37,111 bases of DNA from positions 1 through 37,111 of the forward strand of contig JAFTRA010000025.1 in the NCBI GenBank assembly GCA_017462485.1. The letters are read 5' to 3'. Below, piece after piece: positions 6,866 to 15,566 of this stretch (its first letter is position 1; every line of letters starts with the position of its first letter). The stretch comes from Clostridia bacterium. GTDB taxonomy: Bacteria; Bacillota; Clostridia; Oscillospirales; CAG-272. The position numbers and the translations under genes were made by a program. Below the pieces are notes generated by a model that saw only the letters and a program-made list of their open reading frames with translations, was not told the origin of the DNA and searched no databases.

Positions 6866-8260
6866 TTAAATAATTTGTTTTGTCCACTTCCCTCTTTTGA
6901 AATAGACGAGATAAACTATTGCCTTAGCCCACTCTGATATAGCGAAGGCTATCCAGCAGCCGATAAGTCCAAGTCCTAAAACGATTCCCAAAATATAAGA
7001 AAGCAATACTATAATTCCCCATGCGCTTATAATTCCCGAAAGCATCGTTACTATAACGTTGCGGCTTGCATTCATTGCCGCCTCCATAATATTGACGATA
7101 CCTCTTCCGCATTCTATCAAGCAATCAATTGCAAATATAACGAGACACATTGAGAATATCTCTTCGCTGCTCGTAAATAAGGATAAAAGAGATTTTCTGA
7201 AAATAAGAATAATTACCGATACGAAGGTGTTTGCAGCCATGGAAAGCGTCATCATCAGGCGGCATACCTTCTTTATTGCGACTATATCTCCCCTACCCAC
7301 ATATCTACCGACGAAAACCGAAACGCACGAGCATATCACCGAGCTGAACATTGCCGCATAGCCAACAATATTATTCGTGTACGAGTATGCGTTAAGCGAT
7401 ACAATTCCCATAGCGCCTATAAAGCTCACGGTAAGCGTCATAGCCATATTATACGAAAAGCTCGCTATACTTCCGGGGATTCCGAGAGTATATATTTTTC
7501 CGCAAAAACGCTTATCGGGCTTTAAAACGAAGGGACATTTGCACTTGTAGAAAACCGCGCTTGAATATATTATAGCGAAAAGATAGGATATTTCACCCGA
7601 GACGGCAATTGCCGCAGTACCTGACAAGTCCGGAATGAGCTTTACGTAAAGTAAAAGGTATATAAAAAGCACGTTTAAAGCGTTGGAAATCATTCCGCCT
7701 ATCATAGTCTGAACTGCTTTACCGTTACATACGAGCATAGTGCCTAAAAATCCGCTGATAATAGGTAAAAACAGAAGCCCGCCGCGAATCTTAAGGTACG
7801 TCGTTCCGTACTCCAGAGCATCTCCCTCCAGATTCAGCATAATGAGAAGCGGCTCTGCAAAAATAAACAGCAAGAAGCTTACCAGCCCCGAGGTTATCAT
7901 TATAATCATAAGAGCAGTTGCCACAATGCGCCCCGCTCGAAGTCTATCGCCGCGTCCAAGCTCAATGCTGACCAGAATAGTCGCTCCAACCGTCGTAACG
8001 TTAAGAATAATCGTAAAAATACTGACTATCTGCGTTGCCGACGTCGTCGCGCCAACCGCATTTTCTGCGTATCCCGATATAAGTAACGTACTGAACGTAG
8101 CTGTAAGCTTCGAAAATAAAAGCTCGCACAGCTTAGGAATAAAAAGCGCTAAAAACGTCAGTTTCTTGCCGTTATTATCAATGGATAACACGGAAAAATC
8201 AAAAAATGATCTTATCTTTGCCCACACGGGAGCCAACGAGTTAGTTTTGATACCTTTCAT
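6866..8260 (-). CDS. MATE family efflux transporter
   Basis: 464 aa and about 12 membrane helices, the normal size for MATE (multidrug and toxic compound extrusion) antiporters, which couple Na+ or H+ entry to export of drugs or metabolites. Characteristic segments are KLTATFSTLLISGYAENAVGATTSATQIV near the N-terminus and the paired-repeat counterpart SFIGAMGIVSLNAYSYTNNIVGYAAMFSSVICSCVSVFVGRYVGRGD in the second half. No clear Shine-Dalgarno sequence precedes ATG 8260; a short upstream ORF ends 11 nt before it. The promoter is near 8399-8427. Substrate is unknown. Confidence 0.88.
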   Translation of the reverse strand: MKGIKTNSLAPVWAKIRSFFDFSVLSIDNNGKKLTFLALFIPKLCELLFSKLTATFSTLLISGYAENAVGATTSATQIVSIFTIILNVTTVGATILVSIELGRGDRLRAGRIVATALMIIMITSGLVSFLLFIFAEPLLIMLNLEGDALEYGTTYLKIRGGLLFLPIISGFLGTMLVCNGKAVQTMIGGMISNALNVLFIYLLLYVKLIPDLSGTAAIAVSGEISYLFAIIYSSAVFYKCKCPFVLKPDKRFCGKIYTLGIPGSIASFSYNMAMTLTVSFIGAMGIVSLNAYSYTNNIVGYAAMFSSVICSCVSVFVGRYVGRGDIVAIKKVCRLMMTLSMAANTFVSVIILIFRKSLLSLFTSSEEIFSMCLVIFAIDCLIECGRGIVNIMEAAMNASRNVIVTMLSGIISAWGIIVLLSYILGIVLGLGLIGCWIAFAISEWAKAIVYLVYFKRGKWTKQII

Positions 8261-8271
8261 AGCACAAAATC

Positions 8272-8355
8272 TCAGCCAAAAAGCAATAACGCTATCAGCC
8301 TTCTACGTTTTAATTGCGTTGCCGTAGCCGCATATTTTTTACACAACCTAGCCAT
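8272..8355 (-). CDS. Candidate 27-aa leader peptide upstream of the MATE gene
   Basis: In the roughly 130-nt leader of the MATE mRNA, ATG 8355 opens a 27-codon frame ending in TGA 11 nt before the MATE start. The product would be basic in its middle (QLKRRR) with a hydrophobic end (LIALLLFG). It has no clear ribosome binding site, and neither does the MATE gene. It could mediate translational coupling or attenuation, or be chance. Confidence 0.25.
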   Translation of the reverse strand: MARLCKKYAATATQLKRRRLIALLLFG

Positions 8356-8398
8356 TTAACTTATAGCAAGCAATCTATCATTTTTCAACCTTGAACAA

Positions 8399-8427
8399 AG
8401 TGTAGCACTTCGAAATCCGAAAGTCAA
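8399..8427 (-). promoter_or_regulatory. Promoter of the MATE gene
   Basis: On the minus strand TTGACT (8422-8427), 17 nt and TACACT (8399-8404). A transcript starting near 8391 would have a leader of about 130 nt. The rest of the 365-nt gap 8261-8625 is AT-rich and shows no further gene. Confidence 0.6.
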
Positions 8428-8625
8428 TAGGTTTTAAAAATATTCTTTTGAACAATTTTTATATCCATGCGCAAAAGCGAATTCATTTCTAGCTTAAAAG
8501 TTCAGCGCGTTTCACCAAGCTCTATAATTTCCTATTTATTTCCCGACTTTTCCCGTATTTCCTGTTTATAGAATATTAGCGCGTAATAAATATTTTAATG
8601 AACAAGGGCTAAACTATTATCGGTG

Positions 8626-9027
8626 ATGAATTTGAAATATAAGAGTATTAAAAAATATGCCGTGTTCTTTTCCGTCGGCAGCGCGGGCTACGCTATAATC
8701 GAGCTTTTATGGAGAGGACGCACGCACTGGACTATGCTTATTGCGGGCGGTATATGCTTCGTGATTTTTTCCGTTATCGAGGAGCGTATGAGTCAAAGCG
8801 CTATGATAACGAAGTGCGTGCTCTGTTCTCTTTCGATAACGCTCGTAGAGCTTATTTTCGGCATAATCTTCAATATAATTTTAAAGATGAACGTCTGGGA
8901 TTACAGCAGAATTCCGCTTAACCTTTTAGGTCAGATATGCCCTCTTTATACAATTCTTTGGGCAGCTCTTTCGCTTATATTCCTACCGCTTGCGAGAAAA
9001 CTTAATTATATGCTTTCACAGTCCTAA
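8626..9027 (+). CDS. Small membrane protein, ABC_trans_CmpB (putative ABC-transporter type IV) family
   Basis: 133 aa with about four membrane helices. The segment WDYSRIPLNLLGQICPLYTILWAALSLIFLPLARKL matches the conserved WDYS-PLN-G-IC-W pattern of the CmpB-like family (PF06541), whose function is not known despite its name. An in-frame GTG lies one codon earlier at 8623. AAGGG near 8605 is too far away to decide the start. No partner gene is adjacent: it stands between the divergent MATE gene and a repeat. Confidence 0.65.
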   Translation: MNLKYKSIKKYAVFFSVGSAGYAIIELLWRGRTHWTMLIAGGICFVIFSVIEERMSQSAMITKCVLCSLSITLVELIFGIIFNIILKMNVWDYSRIPLNLLGQICPLYTILWAALSLIFLPLARKLNYMLSQS

Positions 9028-9030
9028 AAA

Positions 9031-9303
9031 CGCGACAGCCGGGGCAAACGGATTTTGTGTGGAAAGCGTCGTTTGCACCCGATAGCAAATACGCTCGCCG
9101 TATTTGTCTTTATGTTTTCGTACAAAAGGTACGTCGAGAGTAAGCAAACGGCGGTAGAATAAAAAACTATAATAAATCAGAGAAAAGCGTAGCTTTTCAA
9201 CCTTAATTTCTTAATATATCAGCAGAAAACAAAATAGGGGCACTGTGTTACCAGCGCCCCTATTTTGTTTTTATTCGGTTCCGTCAAAATACGACAGCCC
9301 CTT
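9031..9303. repeat. Dispersed intergenic repeat, copy 2 (about 270 bp)
   Basis: This is the shorter copy of the element at 6455-6861, with the same block order. The terminator stem differs completely in sequence between copies, while its loop start (CACTGTGTTA here, CACTGTTTTA in copy 1) and both flanks are conserved. The element begins and ends with a directly repeated CGACAGCC (about 9033-9040 and 9291-9298). It fills the gap between the CmpB-like gene and rplQ. Confidence 0.7.
9226..9271. terminator. Strong bidirectional terminator after rplQ and the CmpB-like gene
   Basis: A perfect 16-bp stem (9226-9241 with 9256-9271) has a 14-nt loop. The base is A/T-rich on both sides, giving U-rich ends on either strand. 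It lies 46 nt after the rplQ stop and closes the ribosomal supercluster. Confidence 0.9.
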
Positions 9304-9316
9304 ATTTATAAGAGAA

Positions 9317-9685
9317 TTACTTCTCCTCAACAGTTTCCTCTGCTGCCTTAACCGCTACGAGCTTAACGATTGCCTTTTCAGCACCGTCTCCGCGGCGGGG
9401 GCCCATCTTAAGAACCTGTGTATATCCGCCGTTAACGCCAGCATAGCTGGGAGCGATAACAGAGAATACCTTCTTTGCTACGTCTTCCTTTGTTATATAA
9501 GCAAGCGCTGCACGGTATGCAGCAAGGTCGCCCTTCTTACCAAGGGTGATCATTTCTTCAGCCTTTGCTGCTACTTCCTGTGCTCTTGTATATGTTGTTT
9601 CGATCTTGCCACATTCAAGAAGAAGAGTAACCATGCCTCTGAGCATAGCTTTACGCTGTGCAGTAGTTCTGCCAAGCTTTCTCAT
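9317..9685 (-). CDS. rplQ: 50S ribosomal protein L17
   Basis: 122 aa. It has the L17 start [38 protein letters not shown] and the following [15 protein letters not shown] segment. L17 binds 23S rRNA domains near the exit-tunnel side. The C-terminal tail is acidic (EETVEEK). It follows rpoA after 19 nt with AGGAGG 8-9 nt before the ATG, and is the last gene of the cluster before the terminator. Confidence 0.98.
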   Translation of the reverse strand: MRKLGRTTAQRKAMLRGMVTLLLECGKIETTYTRAQEVAAKAEEMITLGKKGDLAAYRAALAYITKEDVAKKVFSVIAPSYAGVNGGYTQVLKMGPRRGDGAEKAIVKLVAVKAAEETVEEK

Positions 9686-9704
9686 GTATGTGTCCTCCTA
9701 ATTC

Positions 9705-10682
9705 TTATTCTTCATCCTTCTTTAAGCTAAGGCCTAAAGATGCGAGCTTCTGGATAACTTCCTCGAGAGACTTACGTCCAAGGTTTCTAACCTTGATCAT
9801 ATCATCCTCGGTTCTGTTAATCAAGTCTTCTACCGTGTCAATGCCCGCGCGCTTCAAGCAGTTGAAGCTACGAACGGACAAATCAAGTTCCTCAATGGTC
9901 ATCTCGAGAACTTTATCTCTCTTAACTTCGGGTCTTTCAACCAAGAACTCTTCTCGCTGTGCCTTATCAGACATATCAATGAAGAGCTTGAGGTGCTCAT
10001 TGAGAACCTTGGCTGCGAGCGAAACTGCCTCCCTTGCGGTGATAGTTCCGTTGGTAAGAACCTTCATCGTAAGCTTATCAAGGTCTGTCGCGCTTCCTAC
10101 ACGGGTATTTTCAACGTTGAATTCAACCTTATATACGGGTGTGAAGATAGAGTCAACAAAGATAAGTCCGATGGGTGCTCCTACATTTGCGCCTGCGTTT
10201 GCAAGGTAGATCTGCTTATTAACCTCGGAGGAGCGGTATGCTCTACCCTCGTCAAAGGTGATCTCCATATAGAAGCGGGCGTTCTCGCTTACGGTGCAGA
10301 TGTGCTTATTCGGATTGAGGATCGTAACGTCTGCGTCGGGAATAATATCACCGGCGGTTACTTCGCAAGGACCTGTTACGTCAATAACTGTGGTCTTGGG
10401 ACCCTCGCATTCGAGTTTAGCAACGATGCCCTTTACGTTAAGAACAATCTCGGGAACGTCTTCCTTTACGCCGTTGCAAGCAGAGATCTCGTGGAGTACT
10501 CCGTCAATCTTGATGCTGGTTGCAGCGTAGCCGGGCAACGTGGAGAGAAGAATTCTTCTAAGAGCATTACCAAGAGTGATACCGTATCCTCTTACAAGAG
10601 GCTCGGCAACGAATATTGCTTCGCTTTCATTCTCGTTGGTATTCGTTACTGTAATATTGAACTTTTCCATTGCGTTCATCAT
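9705..10682 (-). CDS. rpoA: RNA polymerase alpha subunit
   Basis: 325 aa. The N-terminal dimerisation and assembly domain shows [22 protein letters not shown]. The C-terminal domain that contacts UP-element DNA and activators shows [24 protein letters not shown] and [19 protein letters not shown] 10682 and ATG 10679 are both possible; AGGAGG ends about 12 nt upstream of the first. A 132-nt spacer with a strong hairpin separates it from rpsD. An intact alphaCTD fits with the UP-element-like A-tracts at the left edge. Confidence 0.98.
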   Translation of the reverse strand: MMNAMEKFNITVTNTNENESEAIFVAEPLVRGYGITLGNALRRILLSTLPGYAATSIKIDGVLHEISACNGVKEDVPEIVLNVKGIVAKLECEGPKTTVIDVTGPCEVTAGDIIPDADVTILNPNKHICTVSENARFYMEITFDEGRAYRSSEVNKQIYLANAGANVGAPIGLIFVDSIFTPVYKVEFNVENTRVGSATDLDKLTMKVLTNGTITAREAVSLAAKVLNEHLKLFIDMSDKAQREEFLVERPEVKRDKVLEMTIEELDLSVRSFNCLKRAGIDTVEDLINRTEDDMIKVRNLGRKSLEEVIQKLASLGLSLKKDEE

Positions 10683-10718
10683 AGTAATAAATATCCTCCT
10701 GTTTCTCTTTTTAATTGT

Positions 10719-10807
10719 TTCTCCCTAGGGAGAAGCCGTGCAAACGGATACATAACCCTCGAGAAGAAGGACAAGACAAAGCTTTCCTTTTTCTCGTAGG
10801 ATGTATC
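10719..10807 (-). promoter_or_regulatory. Structured rpsD-rpoA spacer RNA
   Basis: Within the 132-nt spacer, 10747-10753 pairs with 10801-10807 (7 bp) and 10760-10771 pairs continuously with 10785-10796 (12 bp including one G-U), forming a long two-tier hairpin directly after the rpsD stop. A 16-nt perfect palindrome TTCTCCCTAGGGAGAA (10719-10734) follows. There is no U-tract, so it is not a simple terminator. It could be an S4 binding site, an RNase processing site or a stabiliser. Confidence 0.6.
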
Positions 10808-10814
10808 GGAGGGA

Positions 10815-11441
10815 TTATTTGGAATAAAGCTCGACGATAAGCTGCTCGTTGAACTCAAAGTCGATGTCTTCTCTTGCGGGAAGAGCAACAACCTTAGCTG
10901 CGAGATTTGCTGCATCCTTCTCAAGCCACTTGGGGCTGGTTGCGGTTGCATAGTTCTCTGTGAGAGCCTTAATCTTAACGCTTTCCTTGCTTGTTTCCTT
11001 AACGGCGATTACGTCACCTGCTTTAACGAGGATAGAGGGAATGGATACCTTCTTACCGTTAAGAGTGAAGTGACTGTGAAGAACAAGCTGACGAGCTTCC
11101 TTTCTGGATGCTGCCATACCCATTCTGTAAACTACGTTATCAAGGCGTCTTTCAAGAAGGATAAGGAGGTTTGCACCTGTAATACCATCCATCTTTTCAG
11201 CCAATTCATAGTAGTGCTTGAACTGACCTTCAAGAACACCGTAGTAACGTCTTGCCTTCTGCTTCTCACGAAGCTGTCTGCCGTATTCTCCGACCTTCTT
11301 ACGAGCCGCACCGTGCTGACCGGGTGCTGTGCTTCTGTGGTCAAATGCGCATTTGCCGTTTGTGCAACGCTCGCCCTTGAGATAGAGCTTGCAGCCTTCA
11401 CGACGGCAAAGCTTACAGTTAGCGCCTGTATATCTTGCCAT
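10815..11441 (-). CDS. rpsD: 30S ribosomal protein S4 (zinc-binding form)
   Basis: 208 aa. S4 nucleates assembly of the 16S rRNA 5' domain and autoregulates its operon in several bacteria. The zinc-finger form is visible: Cys9, Cys12, Cys26 and Cys31. The S4 RNA-binding domain follows ([34 protein letters not shown]). GGGGAGG lies about 9 nt before the ATG. In this cluster it sits between rpsK and rpoA, the Gram-negative and clostridial alpha-operon arrangement; in Bacillus subtilis rpsD is elsewhere. Confidence 0.98.
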   Translation of the reverse strand: MARYTGANCKLCRREGCKLYLKGERCTNGKCAFDHRSTAPGQHGAARKKVGEYGRQLREKQKARRYYGVLEGQFKHYYELAEKMDGITGANLLILLERRLDNVVYRMGMAASRKEARQLVLHSHFTLNGKKVSIPSILVKAGDVIAVKETSKESVKIKALTENYATATSPKWLEKDAANLAAKVVALPAREDIDFEFNEQLIVELYSK

Positions 11442-11462
11442 TTTAAAATACCTCCCCTTGAA

Positions 11463-11855
11463 TTAAACGCGTCTGCGCTTAGGAGGACGACAACCGTTAT
11501 GAGGAATCGGTGTTACGTCCTTAATCATAGTGATTTCAAGTCCTGCGGTTGCAAGAGCGCGGATTGCAGACTCTCTGCCTGCTCCGGGACCTCTTACAAG
11601 AACCTCAACAGTCTTCATACCCTGATCAACAGCGATCTTGCCTGCGTGCTCTGCTGCAGTCTGAGCTGCGTAGGGAGTGGACTTCTTGGAACCCTTGAAT
11701 CCCATTTCACCGGAAGTACCCCAAGCGATTACGTTGCCCTGCATATCTGTAATAGAAACGATTGTGTTATTAAAAGTCGAACGAATGTGCGCTACGCCCT
11801 TTTCGACGTTCTTGCGCTCGCGGCGCTTCTTAACAACCTTCTTAGCTACTGCCAT
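11463..11855 (-). CDS. rpsK: 30S ribosomal protein S11
   Basis: 130 aa, full length. The diagnostic segments are [46 protein letters not shown] and the C-terminal [11 protein letters not shown]11 lines the platform of the 30S subunit near the mRNA exit. It lies 13 nt after rpsM with AAGGAG upstream of the start. Confidence 0.98.
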   Translation of the reverse strand: MAVAKKVVKKRRERKNVEKGVAHIRSTFNNTIVSITDMQGNVIAWGTSGEMGFKGSKKSTPYAAQTAAEHAGKIAVDQGMKTVEVLVRGPGAGRESAIRALATAGLEITMIKDVTPIPHNGCRPPKRRRV

Positions 11856-11868
11856 CTCGGTTTACTCC

Positions 11869-12237
11869 TTATTTCTTCTTATTTGCAATGGTCTTTGCGG
11901 GACCTTTTCTTGTTCTTGCGTTAGTCTTGGTACGCTGACCTCTTACGGGAAGACCCTTTCTGTGTCTTGTACCACGATAGCAATTTACTTCTACAAGTCT
12001 CTTGATGTTAAGAGCTACCTCACGGCGAAGGTCACCTTCTACGTGGTAGTTAGCTTCGATTTCATCACGGAGACGAGCTATTTCATTTTCAGTAAGATCC
12101 TTTGCGCGAGTATCGGGGTTTACACCGGTCTTTGCAAGGATATCCTTGGAGGTCTTAAGTCCAATACCGTAAATGTAAGTGAGCGCGATTTCTACGCGTT
12201 TGTTATTGGGAATATCAACACCAGCTATACGAGCCAT
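11869..12237 (-). CDS. rpsM: 30S ribosomal protein S13
   Basis: 122 aa. The start [26 protein letters not shown] is diagnostic, as is the basic C-terminus [22 protein letters not shown]13 forms head bridges to the 50S subunit. AAGGAG lies about 10 nt before the ATG, 45 nt after the rpmJ stop. Confidence 0.98.
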   Translation of the reverse strand: MARIAGVDIPNNKRVEIALTYIYGIGLKTSKDILAKTGVNPDTRAKDLTENEIARLRDEIEANYHVEGDLRREVALNIKRLVEVNCYRGTRHRKGLPVRGQRTKTNARTRKGPAKTIANKKK

Positions 12238-12282
12238 TTCGATATATACTCCTTTTTAAATTTAGTCGTCTGATATGCGTTA

Positions 12283-12396
12283 TTAACCCTGACGCTGCTT
12301 GTGCTTGGGGTTCTCGCAAATGACCATTATTTTACCGTGTCTTTTAATGATCTTGCACTTTTCGCATATTTTTTTGACGGAAGGCTTAACTTTCAT
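12283..12396 (-). CDS. rpmJ: 50S ribosomal protein L36 (zinc form)
   Basis: 37 aa, the standard L36 length: it begins [17 protein letters not shown] and ends HKQRQG. Cys11, Cys14, Cys27 and His32 form the zinc site of the C+ form. A longer open frame extends to 12486, but the extra residues are not L36; ATG 12396 with GGAAAGG upstream is the start. It sits between infA and rpsM as in most bacteria. Confidence 0.96.
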   Translation of the reverse strand: MKVKPSVKKICEKCKIIKRHGKIMVICENPKHKQRQG

Positions 12397-12430
12397 TTTT
12401 AATACCTTTCCTTTCAGAAATAAATAAATA

Positions 12431-12652
12431 TTACTTCTTTCTCCAGGTGATACGACCCTTTGAAATATCATAAGGTGAAACCTCAACGGTTACCGTATCT
12501 CCTACGAGAATCTTGATATAATTCATACGAAGCTTTCCTGAAATTGTTGCAGTCACGATGTGACCGTTAGGAAGCTTTACCTTGAAGACGGTGTTAGGAA
12601 GCGCTTCCACTACCTGACAATCTTCAAATTCAATCAAATCATTCTTAGCCAG
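12431..12652 (-). CDS. infA: Translation initiation factor IF-1, probable CTG start
   Basis: 73 aa if begun at CTG 12652 ([10 protein letters not shown]), which aligns with the universal MAK-D start and 72-73 aa length of IF1. The OB-fold hallmarks are [36 protein letters not shown] and [13 protein letters not shown]. No ATG or GTG exists in frame near here. AAGGGAGGG lies 6 nt upstream of the CTG. An in-frame TTG at 12688 would add 12 residues encoded partly by that Shine-Dalgarno sequence, which is unlikely. IF1 blocks the A site during initiation and stimulates IF2/IF3. Confidence 0.93.
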   Translation of the reverse strand: MAKNDLIEFEDCQVVEALPNTVFKVKLPNGHIVTATISGKLRMNYIKILVGDTVTVEVSPYDISKGRITWRKK

Positions 12653-12696
12653 AACTATCCCTCCCTTTGACCGACGTTTCGTCGGCAAGCATTAAC

Positions 12697-13455
12697 TTAA
12701 ACGATATTAACATCGGTAAGTATTATCGGATCACCATCGGTTATGAGAATAGAGTTCTCATAGTGAGCGGAAAGCTCACCGTCCTGAGTCACTACCGTCC
12801 AACCGTCCTTCAACACCCTAACGTCGTACGAGCCTGCGTTTACCATAGGCTCAATAGCGAGCGTCATTCCGGGATAAAGCCTTACTCCGCGTCCCGCTCT
12901 GCCGAAATTCGGTATCTCGGGATCTTCGTGGAGGTCCTTACCAACTCCGTGACCGACGTAATCTCTTACAACCGAAAAGCCATTTGAAATGACGAAATCT
13001 TCAACCGCGTGGCCTATGTCCCCGATGCGATTTCCGGGTCTTGCGACCTTCATCGCTTCATAGAAGCTTTGCTCAGTGACCGAGATCAGCTTCAGAGCCT
13101 TATCGCTTACCTTGCCGACAGCGAACGTACGCGCACTGTCGCCATTATAGCCGCGGTAGCGAGCTCCGACGTCAACCTTTACGATATCTCCGTCGGCAAG
13201 AATTACTCTTTCTGACGGAATTCCGTGTATAACCTGGTTGTTTATAGAGATACACGCGCTTCCGGGGAAGCCGCCGTATCCGAGGAACGATGGTGTTGCG
13301 CCGCACTTTTCTATGTGGCGGCGTATTTTCGTGTCAATTTCTTTTGTGGATATACCGGGGCGAATCAAATCCTTTGCAACCATAAGCGCTTCGGCTGTGA
13401 TGCGCCCGGCTATCTTCATAAGAGCTATCTGCTCATTGTTTTTAATTACAAACAT
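12697..13455 (-). CDS. map: Methionine aminopeptidase, type I
   Basis: 252 aa, the normal type Ia size. It removes N-terminal Met from nascent proteins. The metal-site motifs are present: VDVGARYRGYNGDSARTF (two Asp ligands), GHGVGKDLHEDPEIPNF (His), TLAIEPM (Glu) and a C-terminal SAHYENSILIT (Glu). The secY-adk-map-infA order is the usual one. It starts 2 nt after the adk stop with only a weak ribosome binding site, so coupling to adk translation is likely. Confidence 0.97.
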   Translation of the reverse strand: MFVIKNNEQIALMKIAGRITAEALMVAKDLIRPGISTKEIDTKIRRHIEKCGATPSFLGYGGFPGSACISINNQVIHGIPSERVILADGDIVKVDVGARYRGYNGDSARTFAVGKVSDKALKLISVTEQSFYEAMKVARPGNRIGDIGHAVEDFVISNGFSVVRDYVGHGVGKDLHEDPEIPNFGRAGRGVRLYPGMTLAIEPMVNAGSYDVRVLKDGWTVVTQDGELSAHYENSILITDGDPIILTDVNIV

Positions 13456-13457
13456 GT

Positions 13458-14090
13458 TTAAACTTCAAGAGCCGAAAGCGTACGGCACGAAATCTCATCA
13501 ACACTTCCTACGCCGTCAACAAGCTTAAGAATACCCTTTAGAGAGTAATAATCCTTGAGAGGCTCGGTCGTGCTGTGATATACCTCAAGTCTTGACAAAA
13601 CCACTTCGGGAGCGTCGTCCTTACGAACGGTGAGCTCCTCGGAGCATTTATCACAAGTTTTTCCATCCTTTGAGGGATTGAATGCTATATGATAGGAAGC
13701 TCCGCATTTTGCGCATACGCGTCTGCCCGACATTCTCTCGACGATCTTCTCGTCGGGAACTTCGATTGAAACAACCTTGTCAAGCGCGACACCCATACTG
13801 TCAAGCGCCTCTGCCTGAGGCACGGTTCTTGGGAATCCGTCGAGGATAAATCCATTCTGACAATCTGATTTTGCGAGGCGTTCCTTGATTATACCGATAA
13901 CGACGTCATCGGGAACAAGCTCGCCCGCTTCAATAAATTTTTTGGCTTTAAGACCCATTTCGGTTCCGTTCTTCAAGGCCTCGCGTATAATCGCTCCGGT
14001 AGAGATGGTAGGAATACCAAGTCTATCGGCGATTATATCAGCTTGAGTACCTTTTCCGGCACCGGGTGCGCCAAGAAAAATTATTTTCAT
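13458..14090 (-). CDS. adk: Adenylate kinase (zinc-LID type)
   Basis: 210 aa. It catalyses ATP + AMP to 2 ADP. Visible features are the P-loop GAPGAGKGTQAD, FILDGFPRTVPQAEAL, and a long LID with a zinc site: CAKCGASYHIAFNPSKDG followed by CDKC (Cys4), the form common in Firmicutes. AGGAG lies 7 nt before the ATG, 21 nt after secY. Some C-terminal residues diverge (SCRTLSALEV) but the core is intact. Confidence 0.97.
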   Translation of the reverse strand: MKIIFLGAPGAGKGTQADIIADRLGIPTISTGAIIREALKNGTEMGLKAKKFIEAGELVPDDVVIGIIKERLAKSDCQNGFILDGFPRTVPQAEALDSMGVALDKVVSIEVPDEKIVERMSGRRVCAKCGASYHIAFNPSKDGKTCDKCSEELTVRKDDAPEVVLSRLEVYHSTTEPLKDYYSLKGILKLVDGVGSVDEISCRTLSALEV

Positions 14091-14111
14091 TCTTTTACTC
14101 CTGTGCTTTAA

Positions 14112-15566
14112 TTAAAGGAAGCCCTTATAGTTACGCATAGTGAGCTGAGCTTCAAGCTCTCTGAATGTTTCGATAGCAACACCGACTACGATAAGAAGCG
14201 AGGTACCACCAAAGGTAAACATACTTGTGAGGCTTGAAACGGTACTGTCTATCTGGCTCTGAAGGTACGTTGCGTACCAAGATGTCGAAGAATCGGCAGT
14301 ATATTTTGCAATCTCCTTTGCGAGATCAGAGCCGTTCATTATCCATTCAACGATGTGCTGGAGAACGTGAGGTCCGAACACTACCGGAGCTACTGCAATG
14401 ATACTGAGGAAGAGAGCGCCAACGAGCGTTACCTTGCCAAGTATCTTGCGAATGTAATCAGCGGTAGGTCTTCCCTGTCTGATACCGGGGATTGCGCCAC
14501 CCTGCTTCTTAAGATTGTTTGCAACTTCCATAGGATCGAAGGTGATTGTGGTATAGAAGTAAGAGAAAGCAATAATAAGAATGAAGAGCGTTACGGGATA
14601 AACTACACCGTTAGACGCAAGAATTCTGTTGAGAGTTCCCCAGAAGCCCTCTGTATCGGAGGTAACTCCGCAAAGAGCAAGAATGGTAGGAACGAGAGAT
14701 ACGATAGAGCTTGCGAAGATGATAGGCATAACGCCTGTCATATTAACCTTAAGAGGAATGTTCGAGCTCTGACCGCCGTACATCTTACGGCCAACTACTC
14801 TCTTAGCGTACTGAACGGGGATTCTTCTCTCAGATCCGGTTACCCAGATTACGAAAATAACGAGAGCAACGAGAGATGCGAGAAGAACGAGTGCGAAGAG
14901 CGTGGATACGATTCCGTAGAGCCATGCCTTCTCGGAATACTGGTAAGTGCTTATTACAAGACTTACAAGGTTATATACGAGAGACGGAAGAGAAGAAATG
15001 ATGTTTGCGAAAAGGATTATCGAAATACCGTTTCCAAGACCTCTTTCGTTGATTCTCTCTGCGAGCCACATAATAATGGATGCGCCTGCAACGTAGCAAG
15101 CTACGATTACTATTCCGTAGAACCAGTATGCACCGGGGTTATCATCAGCGTTTGCGGCATTAGCGAGCATTCCGCTGTTCTTAAGAAGGAAGTAGTATCC
15201 GATAGCGGTTACGATAGCAAGGATAACCGTTACTATTCTCGTTATGAAGTTCATCTTCTCTTTGTCTTCCTTCGCAATCTCACCGAGTCTCGGGAAAACA
15301 ACTGCGAGAAGCTGAATTATAATTGAAGCGTTAATATAAGGCGATACTCCAAGAGCGAAGAGCGTTGCGGTTCCGAGAGAGCCACCCGAAAGAGTGTTCA
15401 TATAATCGAGAATCGTACCGCCGAAATAGCTGTTGAAGTTATTAGCACTTACGAAAGGAACGGGGATAACTGTACCTATACGGTAAAGAACAAGGATGAA
15501 GAGAGTGAAGATTATCTTGCTTCTTATATCCTTGGTATTCCAAGCGTTCTTAAGTGTCTGAAGCAT
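14112..15566 (-). CDS. secY: Protein translocase subunit SecY
   Basis: 484 aa with ten expected membrane helices, the channel of the Sec translocon. Recognisable parts are the N-terminal LKNAWNTKDIRSKIIFTLFILVLYRIGTVIPVPFV, the plug region, WLAERINERGLGNGISIILFANII, GSERRIPVQYAKR and GIRQGRPTADYIRKIL. It is about 50 residues longer than the roughly 430-aa norm: there is an extra loop segment near residues 130-150 and another (NGSDLAKEIAKYTADSSTSW) before the last helix. Its ATG directly follows the rplO stop. Confidence 0.98.
   Translation of the reverse strand: MLQTLKNAWNTKDIRSKIIFTLFILVLYRIGTVIPVPFVSANNFNSYFGGTILDYMNTLSGGSLGTATLFALGVSPYINASIIIQLLAVVFPRLGEIAKEDKEKMNFITRIVTVILAIVTAIGYYFLLKNSGMLANAANADDNPGAYWFYGIVIVACYVAGASIIMWLAERINERGLGNGISIILFANIISSLPSLVYNLVSLVISTYQYSEKAWLYGIVSTLFALVLLASLVALVIFVIWVTGSERRIPVQYAKRVVGRKMYGGQSSNIPLKVNMTGVMPIIFASSIVSLVPTILALCGVTSDTEGFWGTLNRILASNGVVYPVTLFILIIAFSYFYTTITFDPMEVANNLKKQGGAIPGIRQGRPTADYIRKILGKVTLVGALFLSIIAVAPVVFGPHVLQHIVEWIMNGSDLAKEIAKYTADSSTSWYATYLQSQIDSTVSSLTSMFTFGGTSLLIVVGVAIETFRELEAQLTMRNYKGFL

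Noticed and set aside
9993-10799. 268-codon frame antisense to rpoA
   Set aside because: It is a shadow of rpoA's codon usage, with no ribosome binding site and no recognisable domain. The same holds for long antisense frames at 16838-17881, 18789-19706, 22101-23000 and 23667-24584.
12652-12688. TTG 12688 as the infA start
   Set aside because: It would translate the Shine-Dalgarno sequence and add 12 residues absent from IF1 proteins.
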